24,977 nt of DNA from contig JBKQSL010000088.1 in the NCBI GenBank assembly GCA_052143655.1, positions 1 to 24,977 on the forward strand, given 5' to 3'. Numbering within the stretch: the stretch's first letter is position 1; each line of letters starts with the position of its first letter. Position numbers and translations under genes: made by a program. The notes beneath the pieces were generated by a model that ran no database searches, was not told the DNA's origin, and saw nothing but the letters and a program-made list of their open reading frames with translations. The stretch is from CAVSUR01 sp052143655. Its GTDB lineage: Bacteria > Actinomycetota > Actinomycetes > Streptosporangiales > Streptosporangiaceae. Below, in pieces: positions 14,232 to 22,185 of this stretch.

Positions 14232-14357
14232 CCGAGGAAGCTGGCGTTCGCGGCCGCGAACGCCTTCGCGACATGCCAGCCGGGAGCCCCAGCACAGCCG
14301 GGAGCCACCGCTTGGCCGGCCGCCGGTCCAGGCCGCCGGGCTGGCAGGCCGCCGCGA

Positions 14358-14363
14358 TAGCGT
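14358..14363 (+). promoter_or_regulatory. -10 element TAGCGT, predicted leaderless start
   Basis: TAGCGT ends six bases before the ATG of the dehydrogenase at 14370, predicting transcription from the start codon. Confidence 0.55.
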
Positions 14364-14369
14364 GCAGCC

Positions 14370-15164
14370 ATGGATCTGGGACTGCGCGGCAGCCGGGCGC
14401 TGATCACCGGCGGCAGCCGCGGGATCGGCCTGGCGATCGCCGACGCGCTGGCGGCCGAGGGCTGCCCGGTGGGCATCGTCGCGCGCGATCCCGGCGGCCT
14501 GGAGGCTGCTGCCCAGCAGCTAGCCCGGCACGGCGCGCCGGTCACCACGGCCGCGGCCGACGTGACCGACTCCGGCCAGCTCGCCGCGGCGGTCACCGAG
14601 ATTGCGCAGGCGCTCGGCGGCCTGGAGCACCTGGTCGCCAACGCCGGCGGCACGGTGGGCGGCAATCTGGCCGACTCGGGACCTGGCGACCTGATGGCCA
14701 CGTTCGCCTTCAACGCCGGGCACGCTGCCGAGCTCATCCGGGGCGGCCTGCCGTACCTGCGCGAGTCGGGCGGCGGCTCGGTGGTGATCGTCTCGTCGAT
14801 CACCGGCATGCGCCCGGCGCCGCGCACTAACTACGCCGTAGCCAAGGCCGCGGAGATTCACCTGGCCGCGACCGCGGCCGCGGAACTGGCCGCCGACAAC
14901 ATCCGGGTGAACGCGGTCAGCCCCGGGTCGATCATGTTTCCGGGCGGCGCATGGGAGGCCTACCAGCAGCGCAACCCCGAGGGATTTGCGGCCTTCCTGG
15001 ACACCCAGTTCCCGTTCGGCCGCCTCGGGCGGCTGGAGGAAGTAGCCGACGTGGTGGCATTCCTGCTGTCCGGCCGCGCGTCCTGGGTCACCGGCGCCAA
15101 CATCGTCGTCGACGGCGGCCAGCGCTACCCCAGCGCCCGCAGCTTCCGGCCGGCCGGGGGCTAG
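14370..15164 (+). CDS. Short-chain dehydrogenase/reductase (SDR)
   Basis: A 264-residue classical SDR. Seen: the dinucleotide-binding TGGSRGIG at 13-20, NAGG at 91-94, the active-site Ser in VIVSSITG (S142/S143), Y155 and K159 in YAVAK, and the C-terminal WVTGANIVVDGGQRYP. R40 in VARD after the second strand favours NADP(H). It oxidises an alcohol or reduces a ketone; FabG-like and secondary-alcohol dehydrogenases share this pattern, so the substrate is open. The ATG at 14370 is supported by the leaderless -10 spacing. The last four bases overlap the end of a convergent 52-residue ORF. No neighbour defines a pathway. Confidence 0.93.
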   Translation: MDLGLRGSRALITGGSRGIGLAIADALAAEGCPVGIVARDPGGLEAAAQQLARHGAPVTTAAADVTDSGQLAAAVTEIAQALGGLEHLVANAGGTVGGNLADSGPGDLMATFAFNAGHAAELIRGGLPYLRESGGGSVVIVSSITGMRPAPRTNYAVAKAAEIHLAATAAAELAADNIRVNAVSPGSIMFPGGAWEAYQQRNPEGFAAFLDTQFPFGRLGRLEEVADVVAFLLSGRASWVTGANIVVDGGQRYPSARSFRPAGG

Positions 15165-15319
15165 CGCCAGATGGCCTTACCGTCGGCGTGCCCGCCGGCG
15201 TGGCGGTAAAAATCATCTCGCAGCGCCTCGAAGGCAGTCATCGACCCGCTGCCGATCCGCTCCCGGACCACATGCGTCATGTCCCGCTCCCACTGCTCGA
15301 ACGGTCCTACCGTCACCAT
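15161..15319 (-). CDS. Small hypothetical protein, 52 residues
   Basis: This short ORF has protein-like composition and strong G/C preference at third positions. The predicted sequence begins MVTVGPFEQWERDM, contains FEALRDDFYRH and ends GGHADGKAIWR, with aromatic and charged residues well mixed. It looks helical and soluble, perhaps a small regulator or antitoxin-like protein; I do not recognise a family. It converges on the SDR gene, overlapping it by four bases. The ATG at 15319 has only a weak GGCGAG before it. It could also be the C-terminal remnant of a larger gene, since the frame stays open upstream, but the composition upstream is not protein-like. Confidence 0.5.
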   Translation of the reverse strand: MVTVGPFEQWERDMTHVVRERIGSGSMTAFEALRDDFYRHAGGHADGKAIWR

Positions 15320-15544
15320 CTCGCTCGCCTGTTTCGCTATTACTCTGCTGACAATTCCCGGGGCCTTAACCCCGTCTCTCAACAGCGGCCGCCTCCGCAT
15401 TTTTGTTCCTGCCAGGCCGGGGCCTTCGGTCACTAATCCGCGGGCCTTTCGTCCCGGTCCCCGGTGCCGGATCCGGCCCGGCGGCCCGCCGTCGGCCAGC
15501 ACGAAAGCCCAGATCAGGCCTCCCGGCGGGCACCGTACGCCCGA

Positions 15545-15550
15545 TATATT
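15545..15550 (+). promoter_or_regulatory. -10 element TATATT, predicted leaderless start
   Basis: TATATT ends exactly six bases before the GTG at 15557. It is the best -10 in the window and fixes the oxidase start. Confidence 0.65.
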
Positions 15551-15556
15551 CGGTTG

Positions 15557-16537
15557 GTGACTAACGGCGAAGCTGATGTGCTGGTGATTGGCGCGGGCGT
15601 GTGCGGGCTGACGTCGGCACTGGCCCTGTCGCAGGCCGGCCTGCGGGTAACAGTCCAGGCGGCCGAGCCGCCCGAGCTCACCACCTCGGCAGTGGCCGGG
15701 GCCGTCTGGGGTCCGGTCATGGTCGAGTCGGGCGAGCGAGTGGACCGGTGGGGCCGCCAGGGCCTGGACCGGCTGCGGGAACTGGCGGCCGAGCCGGCCG
15801 CGCAGGTGCGGCTGCGGGCCGGCATCGACGCCTACCAGGACGCGCTGGCCGGCCTGCCCGAGTGGAACGCCGGCGTCGGCGAGCGCCGGGCATGCGACCC
15901 GGCCGCGCTGCCGACCGGGTACCGGGCCGGCTGGCGGTTCACTGCCCCGGTGGTGTGGATGCCCGGTCACCTTGCGTACCTGAGCACCGCGCTGCAGGAC
16001 GCCGCGGTCACGATCGCCACCGGGCAGCCGTACGGCTCGCTGGCCGGGGCCGCCCTGCAGTGCGATGCGCCAGTAATCGTGAACTGCACCGGCGCGGGCG
16101 CGCACGACCTGGTCCCGGACCCGGCGCTCACCCCGGTGCGCGGCCAGGTCGTGGTGATCACCAACCCGGGCATCACCGAGTTCTTCATCGGCCACGGCCC
16201 GGGACCGGGGGACGTGACGTACCTGTTCCCGCACGACGACACCGTGGTGCTCGGCGGCACCGCGCAGGCCGGCGACTGGAGCACCGAGCCCGATCCGGAC
16301 GTCGCGCAGGACATCCTGGCCCGGTGCGCCGCCGTCGACCCGCGGGTACTGGACGCGAAAGTGCTGGCGCACCGGGTCGGGCTGCGGCCCGCCCGTCCGG
16401 CCGTCCGGCTGGAGGCCGAGGCGCTGGGCGGCGGGCGGCACGTCGTGCACAACTACGGTCATGGCGGTGCCGGGGTCACGCTCGCCTGGGGCTGCGCGCT
16501 TGAGGTCGCCGGCACAGTGCTGCAGCTGCTGGGCTAG
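15557..16537 (+). CDS. FAD-dependent D-amino-acid oxidase family protein
   Basis: A 326-residue flavoenzyme. Seen: the FAD-binding VLVIGAGVCGLTSALAL at 8-24, the conserved SAVAGAVWGP segment at 44-53, the substrate-region VGLRPARPAVRLE, and the family signature HNYGHGGAGVTLAWGCA near the C-terminus. D-amino-acid oxidases convert D-amino acids to 2-oxo acids, ammonia and hydrogen peroxide; D-aspartate oxidase is a close relative, and the side-chain preference is not certain from these motifs. GTG 15557 is chosen over the upstream start at 15464 because the intervening 31 residues are not conserved-looking and the -10 fits leaderless expression. No peroxisomal signal applies. It probably lets the cell use D-amino acids from peptidoglycan or soil. 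Confidence 0.92.
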   Translation: MTNGEADVLVIGAGVCGLTSALALSQAGLRVTVQAAEPPELTTSAVAGAVWGPVMVESGERVDRWGRQGLDRLRELAAEPAAQVRLRAGIDAYQDALAGLPEWNAGVGERRACDPAALPTGYRAGWRFTAPVVWMPGHLAYLSTALQDAAVTIATGQPYGSLAGAALQCDAPVIVNCTGAGAHDLVPDPALTPVRGQVVVITNPGITEFFIGHGPGPGDVTYLFPHDDTVVLGGTAQAGDWSTEPDPDVAQDILARCAAVDPRVLDAKVLAHRVGLRPARPAVRLEAEALGGGRHVVHNYGHGGAGVTLAWGCALEVAGTVLQLLG

Positions 16538-16554
16538 CAGCCCCAGCGACGCTT

Positions 16555-16586
16555 GAACCCCGGGAAGAGCGCTAGAACCCCGGGAA
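16555..16586. repeat. 20-bp-spaced direct repeat at the end of the isomerase-family gene
   Basis: GAACCCCGGGAA occurs at 16555-16566 and again at 16575-16586. The second copy encodes the last residues of the minus-strand gene and abuts its stop (16572-16574); the first lies just past the stop. It appears to be a duplicated gene end. Confidence 0.75.
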
Positions 16587-17369
16587 CACGGCGCGGAGCC
16601 GGTCCAGGACCGCCGGGTCCGCGGCGACCCGCGGGGGCGTGTGCCCGGGATCGAGGCGCCCGTAGCACAGCCGCAGCAGCGCCTCGGCCGACATGCTGAC
16701 CTCGGCCGTCCCGGCCGGCGTCGCGCTATCGGCCGGCCAGTCCGCCACCTGCACCGCGCCCGCGGCGGTGAGCAGGTAGTCGCGGGCCGGGTCACTGGTG
16801 CGGATCCGCACCCGGACCGGCTCGTCCTGCGGCTTGCTCAGCCGGGGAGCCAGGAATTCCGGCACGCTGTCGATCAGCAGCTCGACCGCTTCCGGAGCCA
16901 CGGCCGCCGCCGGGTCGAAGAAGACCTCCAGGTCCCAGGTGTGCAGCACGTGCTCGCCCAGGCGCAGCCGGACCAGCCCGACCGCATCCAGGTCCATGCC
17001 GAAGAACGGCAGCGAGATGCCGGCCAGCGCCTGGTCGCCGAGCTCTTCCAGCGCCCGCACGTACTGCTCGTCGGCGGCTAGCGCGTCCGCCGCCTGCTCG
17101 TCGGGGCTCTTGGCGTTCCACGCATCCCAGATCGGCGGGAAGGCGTCCCGGTCGACCGGCTCGGCCTGCCCGAGCGCGCCCGGCAGCATCAGCAGCGCGA
17201 TCTCGGCGCCGCTGCCGAGGTGGGACAGCGCCTGGGCGTTGGTCCAGTCGCTGCAGTAGGACTGGGCGCGCAGTTGCTCTGGCGTGAGCCGCCGGACCAG
17301 GCCGGCCAGCCGCTCATGCGAGCCGCGCAGCACCGCGATCCACTTCCTGGGGTCAGACTCCACAGGCAT
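16572..17369 (-). CDS. Maleylpyruvate-isomerase (MDMPI)-family mycothiol-dependent protein
   Basis: A 265-residue DinB-superfamily protein in the MDMPI family. The N-terminal four-helix domain shows LTPEQL, CSDWTNAQALSHLGSGAEI with H50, and LRLGEHVLHTWDLEV with E139 and H143; H50, E139 and H143 are the expected metal triad. The C-terminal part (about 165-265) with DYLLTAAGAVQVADW and SMSAEALLRLCYGRL is the SCP2-like MDMPI C-domain. Family members use mycothiol as cofactor for isomerisation or thiol transfer; many are of unknown substrate. The ATG at 17369 lacks an RBS, and TAGCAG six bases upstream is a poor -10, so the start is less sure. It is divergent from the LLM oxidoreductase. Confidence 0.88.
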   Translation of the reverse strand: MPVESDPRKWIAVLRGSHERLAGLVRRLTPEQLRAQSYCSDWTNAQALSHLGSGAEIALLMLPGALGQAEPVDRDAFPPIWDAWNAKSPDEQAADALAADEQYVRALEELGDQALAGISLPFFGMDLDAVGLVRLRLGEHVLHTWDLEVFFDPAAAVAPEAVELLIDSVPEFLAPRLSKPQDEPVRVRIRTSDPARDYLLTAAGAVQVADWPADSATPAGTAEVSMSAEALLRLCYGRLDPGHTPPRVAADPAVLDRLRAVFPGF

Positions 17370-17662
17370 TCCGTTCTGCTAGTGAACTGAGATGATGCTG
17401 ATCCGGCGGCGCACGTTGCCACCGTTATTAGAGCAGCCCGCGGCCCGGGCCGCTCAAGCCAGCCCGGCCGCAGCCAGCCCGGCCGCGGCGATCGGGGGCG
17501 TGGGCGGACTGGCGCGGCCCGGTGAATGCGGTCGTCTGGCGGCCGCCCGGCCCGCGGGGGCGGCGGCCGGGAGGGCCGCGGGCGGCCGGGAGGGCCGCGG
17601 GACGGTGGCCGGAGCGGCCCGCGGCGGCCGGGGTGGCCGGCAGCCGGCGAGACGGCCGGGCT
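17370..17662. repeat. GC-rich intergenic repeats between divergent genes
   Basis: No gene is seen in this gap. A 15-base AGCCAGCCCGGCCGC unit occurs twice at about 17458-17487, and a 19-base GGCCGGGAGGGCCGCGGGC unit occurs about twice at 17564-17601, followed by decayed copies up to 17645. Composition is nearly pure G and C, unlike the flanking genes. Confidence 0.6.
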
Positions 17663-17668
17663 TAGGGT
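17663..17668 (+). promoter_or_regulatory. -10 element TAGGGT, predicted leaderless start
   Basis: TAGGGT ends seven bases before the GTG at 17676 and decides the start of the LLM oxidoreductase. Confidence 0.5.
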
Positions 17669-17675
17669 GGGCCGG

Positions 17676-18596
17676 GTGGAATTTGGTTTCGGCGCGCCGG
17701 TATCCGGCGCCTGGGCGACGCCCGCGAGCCTGGCCGAGTTCGCGCGCCGGGCCGAGCAGGCCGGCTACGCCTCGCTGTGGAGCTTCCAGCGGCTGCTGAT
17801 CCCGGCTGGCTCGGCCATGGACCCGGTGTACCAGAGCGTGCTCGACCCGATGGCCGCCCTGTCGTTCGCCGCCGCGGTCACTTCGCGGATCCGGCTCGGG
17901 GTAGCGATCGTGAACATGCCGTTCGTGTCCCCCGGCTACCTGGCCAAGCAGTCGGCGTCGCTGGACGTGCTCAGCGGCGGCCGCCACGACCTGGGCCTGG
18001 GCATCGGCTGGATGCCCGAGGAGTTCGCGCTGACCGGCGCGACGATGACCCGCCGGGGCGCCAGGACCGCGGAGTACGTGGCGGTGCTGCGCAGCCTCTG
18101 GGCGCCCGGCGAGAGCGAGTACGCCGGCGAGTTCTACCAGGTGCCGCGGGGCACGATGGCACCCAAGCCGGTCCAGGACGGCGGACCGCCGGTGCTGCTC
18201 GGCGGGATGGCCCGGCCTGCGCTGGAGCGCATCGGCAAGATCGCCGACGGCTGGATCACGGCCAGCCGGACCGATCTGTCCAGGATCGGCGAGGCGATCG
18301 GCGTGATCCGCGACTCGGCGGCGGCAGCCGGCCGGGATCCGGACGCGCTGCGCATCATCTGCCGCGGCGTCGTCCGGGCTGGCGCCGAGGCGGCCGGGCC
18401 AGACGGCCAGCGGCTGCTGCTGTCGGGCAGCTACCAGCAGATCCGCGCGGACACCGAGTGGCTGGCCGGGCAGGGTGTCACCGAGGTCTTCTTCGACCTG
18501 AACTGGGACCCGCAGGTGGGCGCCCCAGACGCCGATCCGGCCGCCGCGGCCGGCCGGGCGGCCGAAATCCTCGCCGCGCTCGCCCCGTCAGCCTGA
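17676..18596 (+). CDS. LLM-class F420-dependent oxidoreductase
   Basis: A 306-residue TIM-barrel luciferase-like protein. Seen: the start VEFGFGAPVSGAWATP, EFARRAEQAGYASLWSFQ at 20-38, SRIRLGVAIVNMPF, the conserved SGGRHDLGLGIGWMPEEFA near 105-123, YAGEFYQVP and the GGMARPALERIGKIADGWI motif. Actinobacterial members of this TIGR-type subgroup usually use coenzyme F420, although FMN cannot be excluded from sequence. They reduce or oxidise small organic substrates. GTG 17676 is chosen from the leaderless spacing; the much longer upstream frame is low-complexity. A perfect palindrome at the stop codon ends the transcript. Its divergent MDMPI neighbour could process the same compound, which is inference. 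Confidence 0.9.
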   Translation: MEFGFGAPVSGAWATPASLAEFARRAEQAGYASLWSFQRLLIPAGSAMDPVYQSVLDPMAALSFAAAVTSRIRLGVAIVNMPFVSPGYLAKQSASLDVLSGGRHDLGLGIGWMPEEFALTGATMTRRGARTAEYVAVLRSLWAPGESEYAGEFYQVPRGTMAPKPVQDGGPPVLLGGMARPALERIGKIADGWITASRTDLSRIGEAIGVIRDSAAAAGRDPDALRIICRGVVRAGAEAAGPDGQRLLLSGSYQQIRADTEWLAGQGVTEVFFDLNWDPQVGAPDADPAAAAGRAAEILAALAPSA

Positions 18597-18618
18597 CCGG
18601 CTGGCCGGCCAGCCGGTC
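18595..18618. terminator. 24-bp perfect palindrome at the LLM stop codon
   Basis: GACCGGCTGGCC joins its exact complement GGCCAGCCGGTC with no spacer and overlaps the TGA at 18594-18596. It would give a strong hairpin for the plus transcript and also for the converging esterase transcript. Confidence 0.6.
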
Positions 18619-18648
18619 TGGCTCGTCGGCGGCTGGTGTCACCGCCCA

Positions 18649-18680
18649 GGTCAGCGGGTCAGCGGGTCAGCGGGTCAGCG
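18649..18680. repeat. 8-bp tandem repeat across the esterase stop codon
   Basis: GGTCAGCG occurs four times in a row. On the minus strand it reads CGCTGACC, so each copy carries TGA, and the in-frame one at 18667-18669 is the gene's stop. Because eight is not a multiple of three, gain or loss of units changes the C-terminus. Confidence 0.85.
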
Positions 18681-19959
18681 GCGGGCCGCCCGGCCCGGCC
18701 CGCCCTGCCACCGCCGGGGTCAGCCGGGCCGACAGCCACTCCAGGGACTGCGGCAGCTCCCGGCCCCAGGTGTGATAGTTATGGCCGCCCTGCGGCAGGA
18801 TCAGCGAGTAGCCGCGCATGGGCGGCCGGACCGCCTGCAGGAACGCCCGGGTGCCCGAGTAGATCCCCTCCGTGCGGGTCGCGGTGACCAGCACCGGGAC
18901 CGGCGGCGCAGGCAGGTGATGCAGGCGCCAGATCAGGTTGTTCTCGTTCCGGTAGGCCCGGCTGCTGCCGTAGAGATTGCCGGTGGTGTTGTCGCGCAGC
19001 GCGGTGTAGTAGCCCGACAGCGCCACGGCCGCGGAGAACTGGCCGGGGTCCAGCATCGCCAGCTTGGCCGCGCAGTACCCGCCGGTGGAGTAGCCGAGGA
19101 CAGCCCAGCCGGACCGGCCGGTCTGCACCCGGAACGTCCGCTCGATCGCCAGCGGCACGTCCTGGGCGAAGAACGACTCCACCTGGGGCCCGGCGGGGAC
19201 GTTCGTGCACTCGGTGTCGCGCGGCAGGTCGGGAGATACGTTCATCATCACCAGCACGGCAGGCTTGGTCTTCCCGCGGGCCGACAGGCGGGCCGCGGTG
19301 GCTGGCAGGGCGAGGAACTTGACGATGGACCAGGACTCGTTGGGATACCCGGTCAGCGCGAGCTCGACCGGGAACCTGGACCGCGCGTAGGCCTTCTGGA
19401 AGTACTGCGGCGGCAGGTACACGTAGACACTCGGGCTGCGGATGCCGGTGTGAGCGCCGTTGACGGTGACCTGGAGGACCTCGCCGAGTGACCGGGCGGC
19501 GCGGCTGACGCTGCCGGACAGCTCCAGGCCGCTGGCGGCGCGGCGCCTGGGCGCGTCGTGGTGGCGGGCGTAGTACCGCGGCGGCCTGGCAGCGAGCCGG
19601 CCGGTGACGGTTACCGGCAGCACCGATTTGCCGCCGGGCACCGGTCCGAGGTCGACGCCGGTGACGATGACCGGCCGGGCGGTCGCGGCGTGGGCCACCC
19701 GCTCGCTCACGCTGACCCGGGCCGAGCCGCCGTTGCCGAGCAGCGCCGCCCAGGAACCGTAGAAGTCGAAGTAGCCGTTGATCCCGGTCAGCAGGGCGAT
19801 CACCGCCAGCACCTGGCTGACCGCGAGCAGGCCGGCGCGGGCCGCCAGGGGCGCCAGGCCGCGGCCGGCCACCTGAGGCCACAGCCACACAGTCACGCCG
19901 ATCCCGGCCACCGCGGCCGCGATCGTCAGCTCGACGAAGGATCTGCTGGTCAGCCCCAC
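18667..19959 (-). CDS. Membrane-anchored esterase (esterase D/antigen 85-like), probably active
   Basis: A 430-residue protein with two N-terminal membrane helices (about 9-28 and 42-62), an extracytoplasmic region and a C-terminal alpha/beta-hydrolase domain of the esterase D/mycolyltransferase type. Seen: SPSVYVYLPPQYF at about 175-187, FFAQDVPLAIERTFRV at 263-278, nucleophile S291 in LGYSTGGYCA, a candidate acid E364 in ATRTEG and H393 in LPQGGHNYHTW. The triad looks complete. Family members transfer acyl groups to or from cell-envelope lipids and sugars. The GTG start at 19959 lies three bases after the stop of its upstream paralogue, so both are made from one mRNA. No mycolic-acid genes are nearby, so the natural acyl substrate is open. 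Confidence 0.87.
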   Translation of the reverse strand: MGLTSRSFVELTIAAAVAGIGVTVWLWPQVAGRGLAPLAARAGLLAVSQVLAVIALLTGINGYFDFYGSWAALLGNGGSARVSVSERVAHAATARPVIVTGVDLGPVPGGKSVLPVTVTGRLAARPPRYYARHHDAPRRRAASGLELSGSVSRAARSLGEVLQVTVNGAHTGIRSPSVYVYLPPQYFQKAYARSRFPVELALTGYPNESWSIVKFLALPATAARLSARGKTKPAVLVMMNVSPDLPRDTECTNVPAGPQVESFFAQDVPLAIERTFRVQTGRSGWAVLGYSTGGYCAAKLAMLDPGQFSAAVALSGYYTALRDNTTGNLYGSSRAYRNENNLIWRLHHLPAPPVPVLVTATRTEGIYSGTRAFLQAVRPPMRGYSLILPQGGHNYHTWGRELPQSLEWLSARLTPAVAGRAGPGGPPLTR

Positions 19960-19962
19960 GAG

Positions 19963-21054
19963 TCAGCTCCGCACTATCGTTGCCGCCGCGAGCTGCCGGC
20001 CGAGCCAGTCGAGGACTGGCGCCAGCGGGTAGCGGCCACCGGGCAGCGCCCGGGTCTGGGCGTGCATGGGCGGTCGCGCGAGCGCGGCCAGCGGCGCCGC
20101 GCCGCGGCCGGTGAACAGCACCGAGACCGGCTGCATCGGCCGGTTGTGCAGCAGCCAGCCCAGGTTGTCCTGGCTGGCCAGCTGCGGACTGCCGCCGGTC
20201 GCGCTGGCTCCCGGCGGAACCTGGTAGCTGCCAGCGGGCGCCGCCGCGGCGGCGTAGGTTGCCGCGCTGGTGAGCGCCAGCTGGATCGTGCAGTAGCCGC
20301 CGGAAGCGCCGCCGAGCAGCCCCCAGCGCCGCGACAAGGGGCTGGCCGCCCGGAAGGCCGAGCCGATCGCCTGGGCCAGGTCCTGGGTGAAGAACGTGGC
20401 GGCCTGCGGGCCGCCCGGCACGTTCAGGCAGGAGGCGTCCGAGCCGATCCGGGCCGGCACCATCACCAGGATCAGCGGGCGCAGCCGGCCGGCCCGGATC
20501 TCGGTGGCCGCGGTGGCCGCCAGCCTGCTGGCGCCGTAGGCCGCCGCCGCGCTGGGGATCTGGTCAGAGATGACGACGAGCACCGGCAGCGGCGAACGCG
20601 AGGCGCTGTAGCCGGGCGGCAGGTACACGTAGCCGGGCACGGTGAGGCCGGACAGCTGGCCATGCAGCCGCACGGCCAGCACGCGGCCGGCCTGCACCCG
20701 GGTCCGGCGCCGCCCGGCGACCGGCACGGGCGAGGCCCCGGTCACCGTGACCGGCCTGGCCGTGGCGCCCGGCACGCTGCGGTCCGCCCCGGCCGGGCTG
20801 AGCGTGATGGGGGCCGTGCCGGTGTCGGTGCCGAACAGGTCCGACCAGGACGAGTAGAAGTCGCCCGACCGGTTGACTACCGCGAAGATCAGGGCCAGCA
20901 CCGTCAGCTCGAAGACGGCGAGCGCCCCGACCCGGGCCGCCACCATCAGCAGCCCCCGGCGGGCCAGCCTGGACCATCCCCACAGCAGCGCTACCAGCAT
21001 TCCCGCGGCCAGGGCAGCCAGCACAGCAATAAGGGCGGGGCTTGTCAGTCCCAC
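19963..21054 (-). CDS. Membrane-anchored esterase paralogue, probable pseudoenzyme
   Basis: A 363-residue paralogue of the following gene with the same plan: start MGLTS, two membrane helices (about 6-25 and 41-60), a strand-rich spacer, and an esterase D-like domain with GYVYLPPGY, NVPGGPQAATFFTQDL and nucleophile-type LGGASGGYC at 248-255 (S251). Where the partner has ATRTEG it has FTGRGAA, and where the partner has LPQGGHNYHTW it has LPGGRYPL with R341 and a small gap. Acid and His therefore both appear lost while the Ser remains. A binding or regulatory partner of the active paralogue is plausible. GTG 21054 is chosen over 21081: GGAGG at 21062-21066 gives seven-base spacing and the N-terminus then equals that of the paralogue. 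Confidence 0.85.
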   Translation of the reverse strand: MGLTSPALIAVLAALAAGMLVALLWGWSRLARRGLLMVAARVGALAVFELTVLALIFAVVNRSGDFYSSWSDLFGTDTGTAPITLSPAGADRSVPGATARPVTVTGASPVPVAGRRRTRVQAGRVLAVRLHGQLSGLTVPGYVYLPPGYSASRSPLPVLVVISDQIPSAAAAYGASRLAATAATEIRAGRLRPLILVMVPARIGSDASCLNVPGGPQAATFFTQDLAQAIGSAFRAASPLSRRWGLLGGASGGYCTIQLALTSAATYAAAAAPAGSYQVPPGASATGGSPQLASQDNLGWLLHNRPMQPVSVLFTGRGAAPLAALARPPMHAQTRALPGGRYPLAPVLDWLGRQLAAATIVRS

Positions 21055-21084
21055 CCCGGCGCCTCCGCAAGCGTCATGCACTCG

Positions 21085-21090
21085 ACACTA
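21085..21090 (-). promoter_or_regulatory. -10 element TAGTGT of the esterase operon
   Basis: On the minus strand TAGTGT would start transcription near 21078, giving a leader of about 24 bases that includes the GGAGG before GTG 21054. This argues against the GTG at 21081. Confidence 0.45.
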
Positions 21091-21188
21091 TGCGGCTGTC
21101 ATGACGAACCGGTGACGCCATGACGGGTTATTTGCCTCTACGGGTGGGCGCTTGCCGTGCCCCGCTGGTGACCCGCCGGCTGAGCCGC

Positions 21189-22121
21189 TCAGCCTGAGGG
21201 AGTCCGTGCCTGGTCGGCGAGCTGGCGCACCTCCTTGGCGATGACCGGCCACAGCGGCGCGGGAAGGTCGTGCCCAACGCCGGGGAGTATCACCAGCCGG
21301 GCGCCGTCGATGGCTTTCGCGGTGGCCCGGGCGGCGCTCACCCGCAGGATCGGGTCCCGGTCGCCGTGCAGGACGAGGACGGGCTTGTGCAGTTCTCGCA
21401 GCTTCGGGCCGTGCCACGGAGCGCCGACCTGCCTGCTCTGCGCTTTCGTGTCCCGCGGGCCGCTGTCGGCCTCGCGTTCGATCCACTCCCGTGCGGCGCG
21501 TTCGTCGAAGGGGTAGTCGGGAGAGGCGAGTTCGCGGGCAAGCATGAGCGAGAGCTGGATGTCCCCGTCCCGGCCTTCGGGGACCTTGGCGCGGGCCAGC
21601 CTGGCCAGAGTGCCGAAGCGCACGTACCGTCCCCCCTTGATCCCGACAGCATCGCTCGGCATGCCCATGGCCGACACGACGCTGAGCACCCGGTCGGGGT
21701 GCTGCAGCGCGATGCGCTGGGCGATAATCCCGCCGAGGGACGCGCCGAAGACGTGCGCCCGTTCCCAGCCCAGCGCGTCCAGCACGGCGACCGCGTCGTC
21801 GGTCATGTCCTCGGAGGAGTAGGCACCCCGCTTGCGGGTCACCGCGGCGAACGGGTTACTGCTTCCGGTGTCGGGCATCCGGGTGGACTGCCCGGCGTCC
21901 CGCTGGTCGTAGCGGGCCACCGCGAAGCCCTGGTCGGCGAATGCCTGCGCCAGCCCGGCCGGCCACCAGAACCGGGACACGGCAAGGCCCATAACCAGCA
22001 GCAGCGGATCGCCGGCCGCGCCGGCCAGCTGGTCATATGCGATCTTCACCGAGCCGTTCCGGGCATATTGCGTGGGCGTCCACGTACTGGCCCACTGGCC
22101 AGCCTGGGCGGCATCGTTCAT
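21189..22121 (-). CDS. Alpha/beta-fold hydrolase
   Basis: A 310-residue serine hydrolase. Seen: the oxyanion-region strand DPLLLVMGLAVSRFWW at 38-53, YDQRDAGQST at 71-80, the nucleophile elbow FGASLGG with S128, the acid D256 in LHGDRDP and H284 in GVGHD, all in order and spacing of the family. It resembles actinobacterial epoxide-hydrolase-like and aclacinomycin-methylesterase (RdmC)-like proteins, especially through the DQRDAGQST motif; it may cleave an ester of a natural product or xenobiotic. The ATG at 22121 has GGAGGAG five bases upstream, so the 19-residue upstream extension is rejected. It is divergent from a TetR gene and shares its operator, so induction by its own substrate is likely. 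Confidence 0.9.
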   Translation of the reverse strand: MNDAAQAGQWASTWTPTQYARNGSVKIAYDQLAGAAGDPLLLVMGLAVSRFWWPAGLAQAFADQGFAVARYDQRDAGQSTRMPDTGSSNPFAAVTRKRGAYSSEDMTDDAVAVLDALGWERAHVFGASLGGIIAQRIALQHPDRVLSVVSAMGMPSDAVGIKGGRYVRFGTLARLARAKVPEGRDGDIQLSLMLARELASPDYPFDERAAREWIEREADSGPRDTKAQSRQVGAPWHGPKLRELHKPVLVLHGDRDPILRVSAARATAKAIDGARLVILPGVGHDLPAPLWPVIAKEVRQLADQARTPSG

Positions 22122-22185
22122 GTCTCCTCCGAGGTCGCTGGCGCCCGGCACCTCAGCCAGCACCGAAACTGCGATCAATGTTCGC

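Noticed and set aside
15464..15556. Upstream extension of the D-amino-acid oxidase
   Set aside because: The 31 extra residues are not family-like and the -10 TATATT lies inside them, six bases before GTG 15557.
19558..21123. A 521-codon plus-strand ORF opposite the esterases
   Set aside because: Antisense composition, no motif, while both minus-strand genes have membrane helices and esterase motifs.
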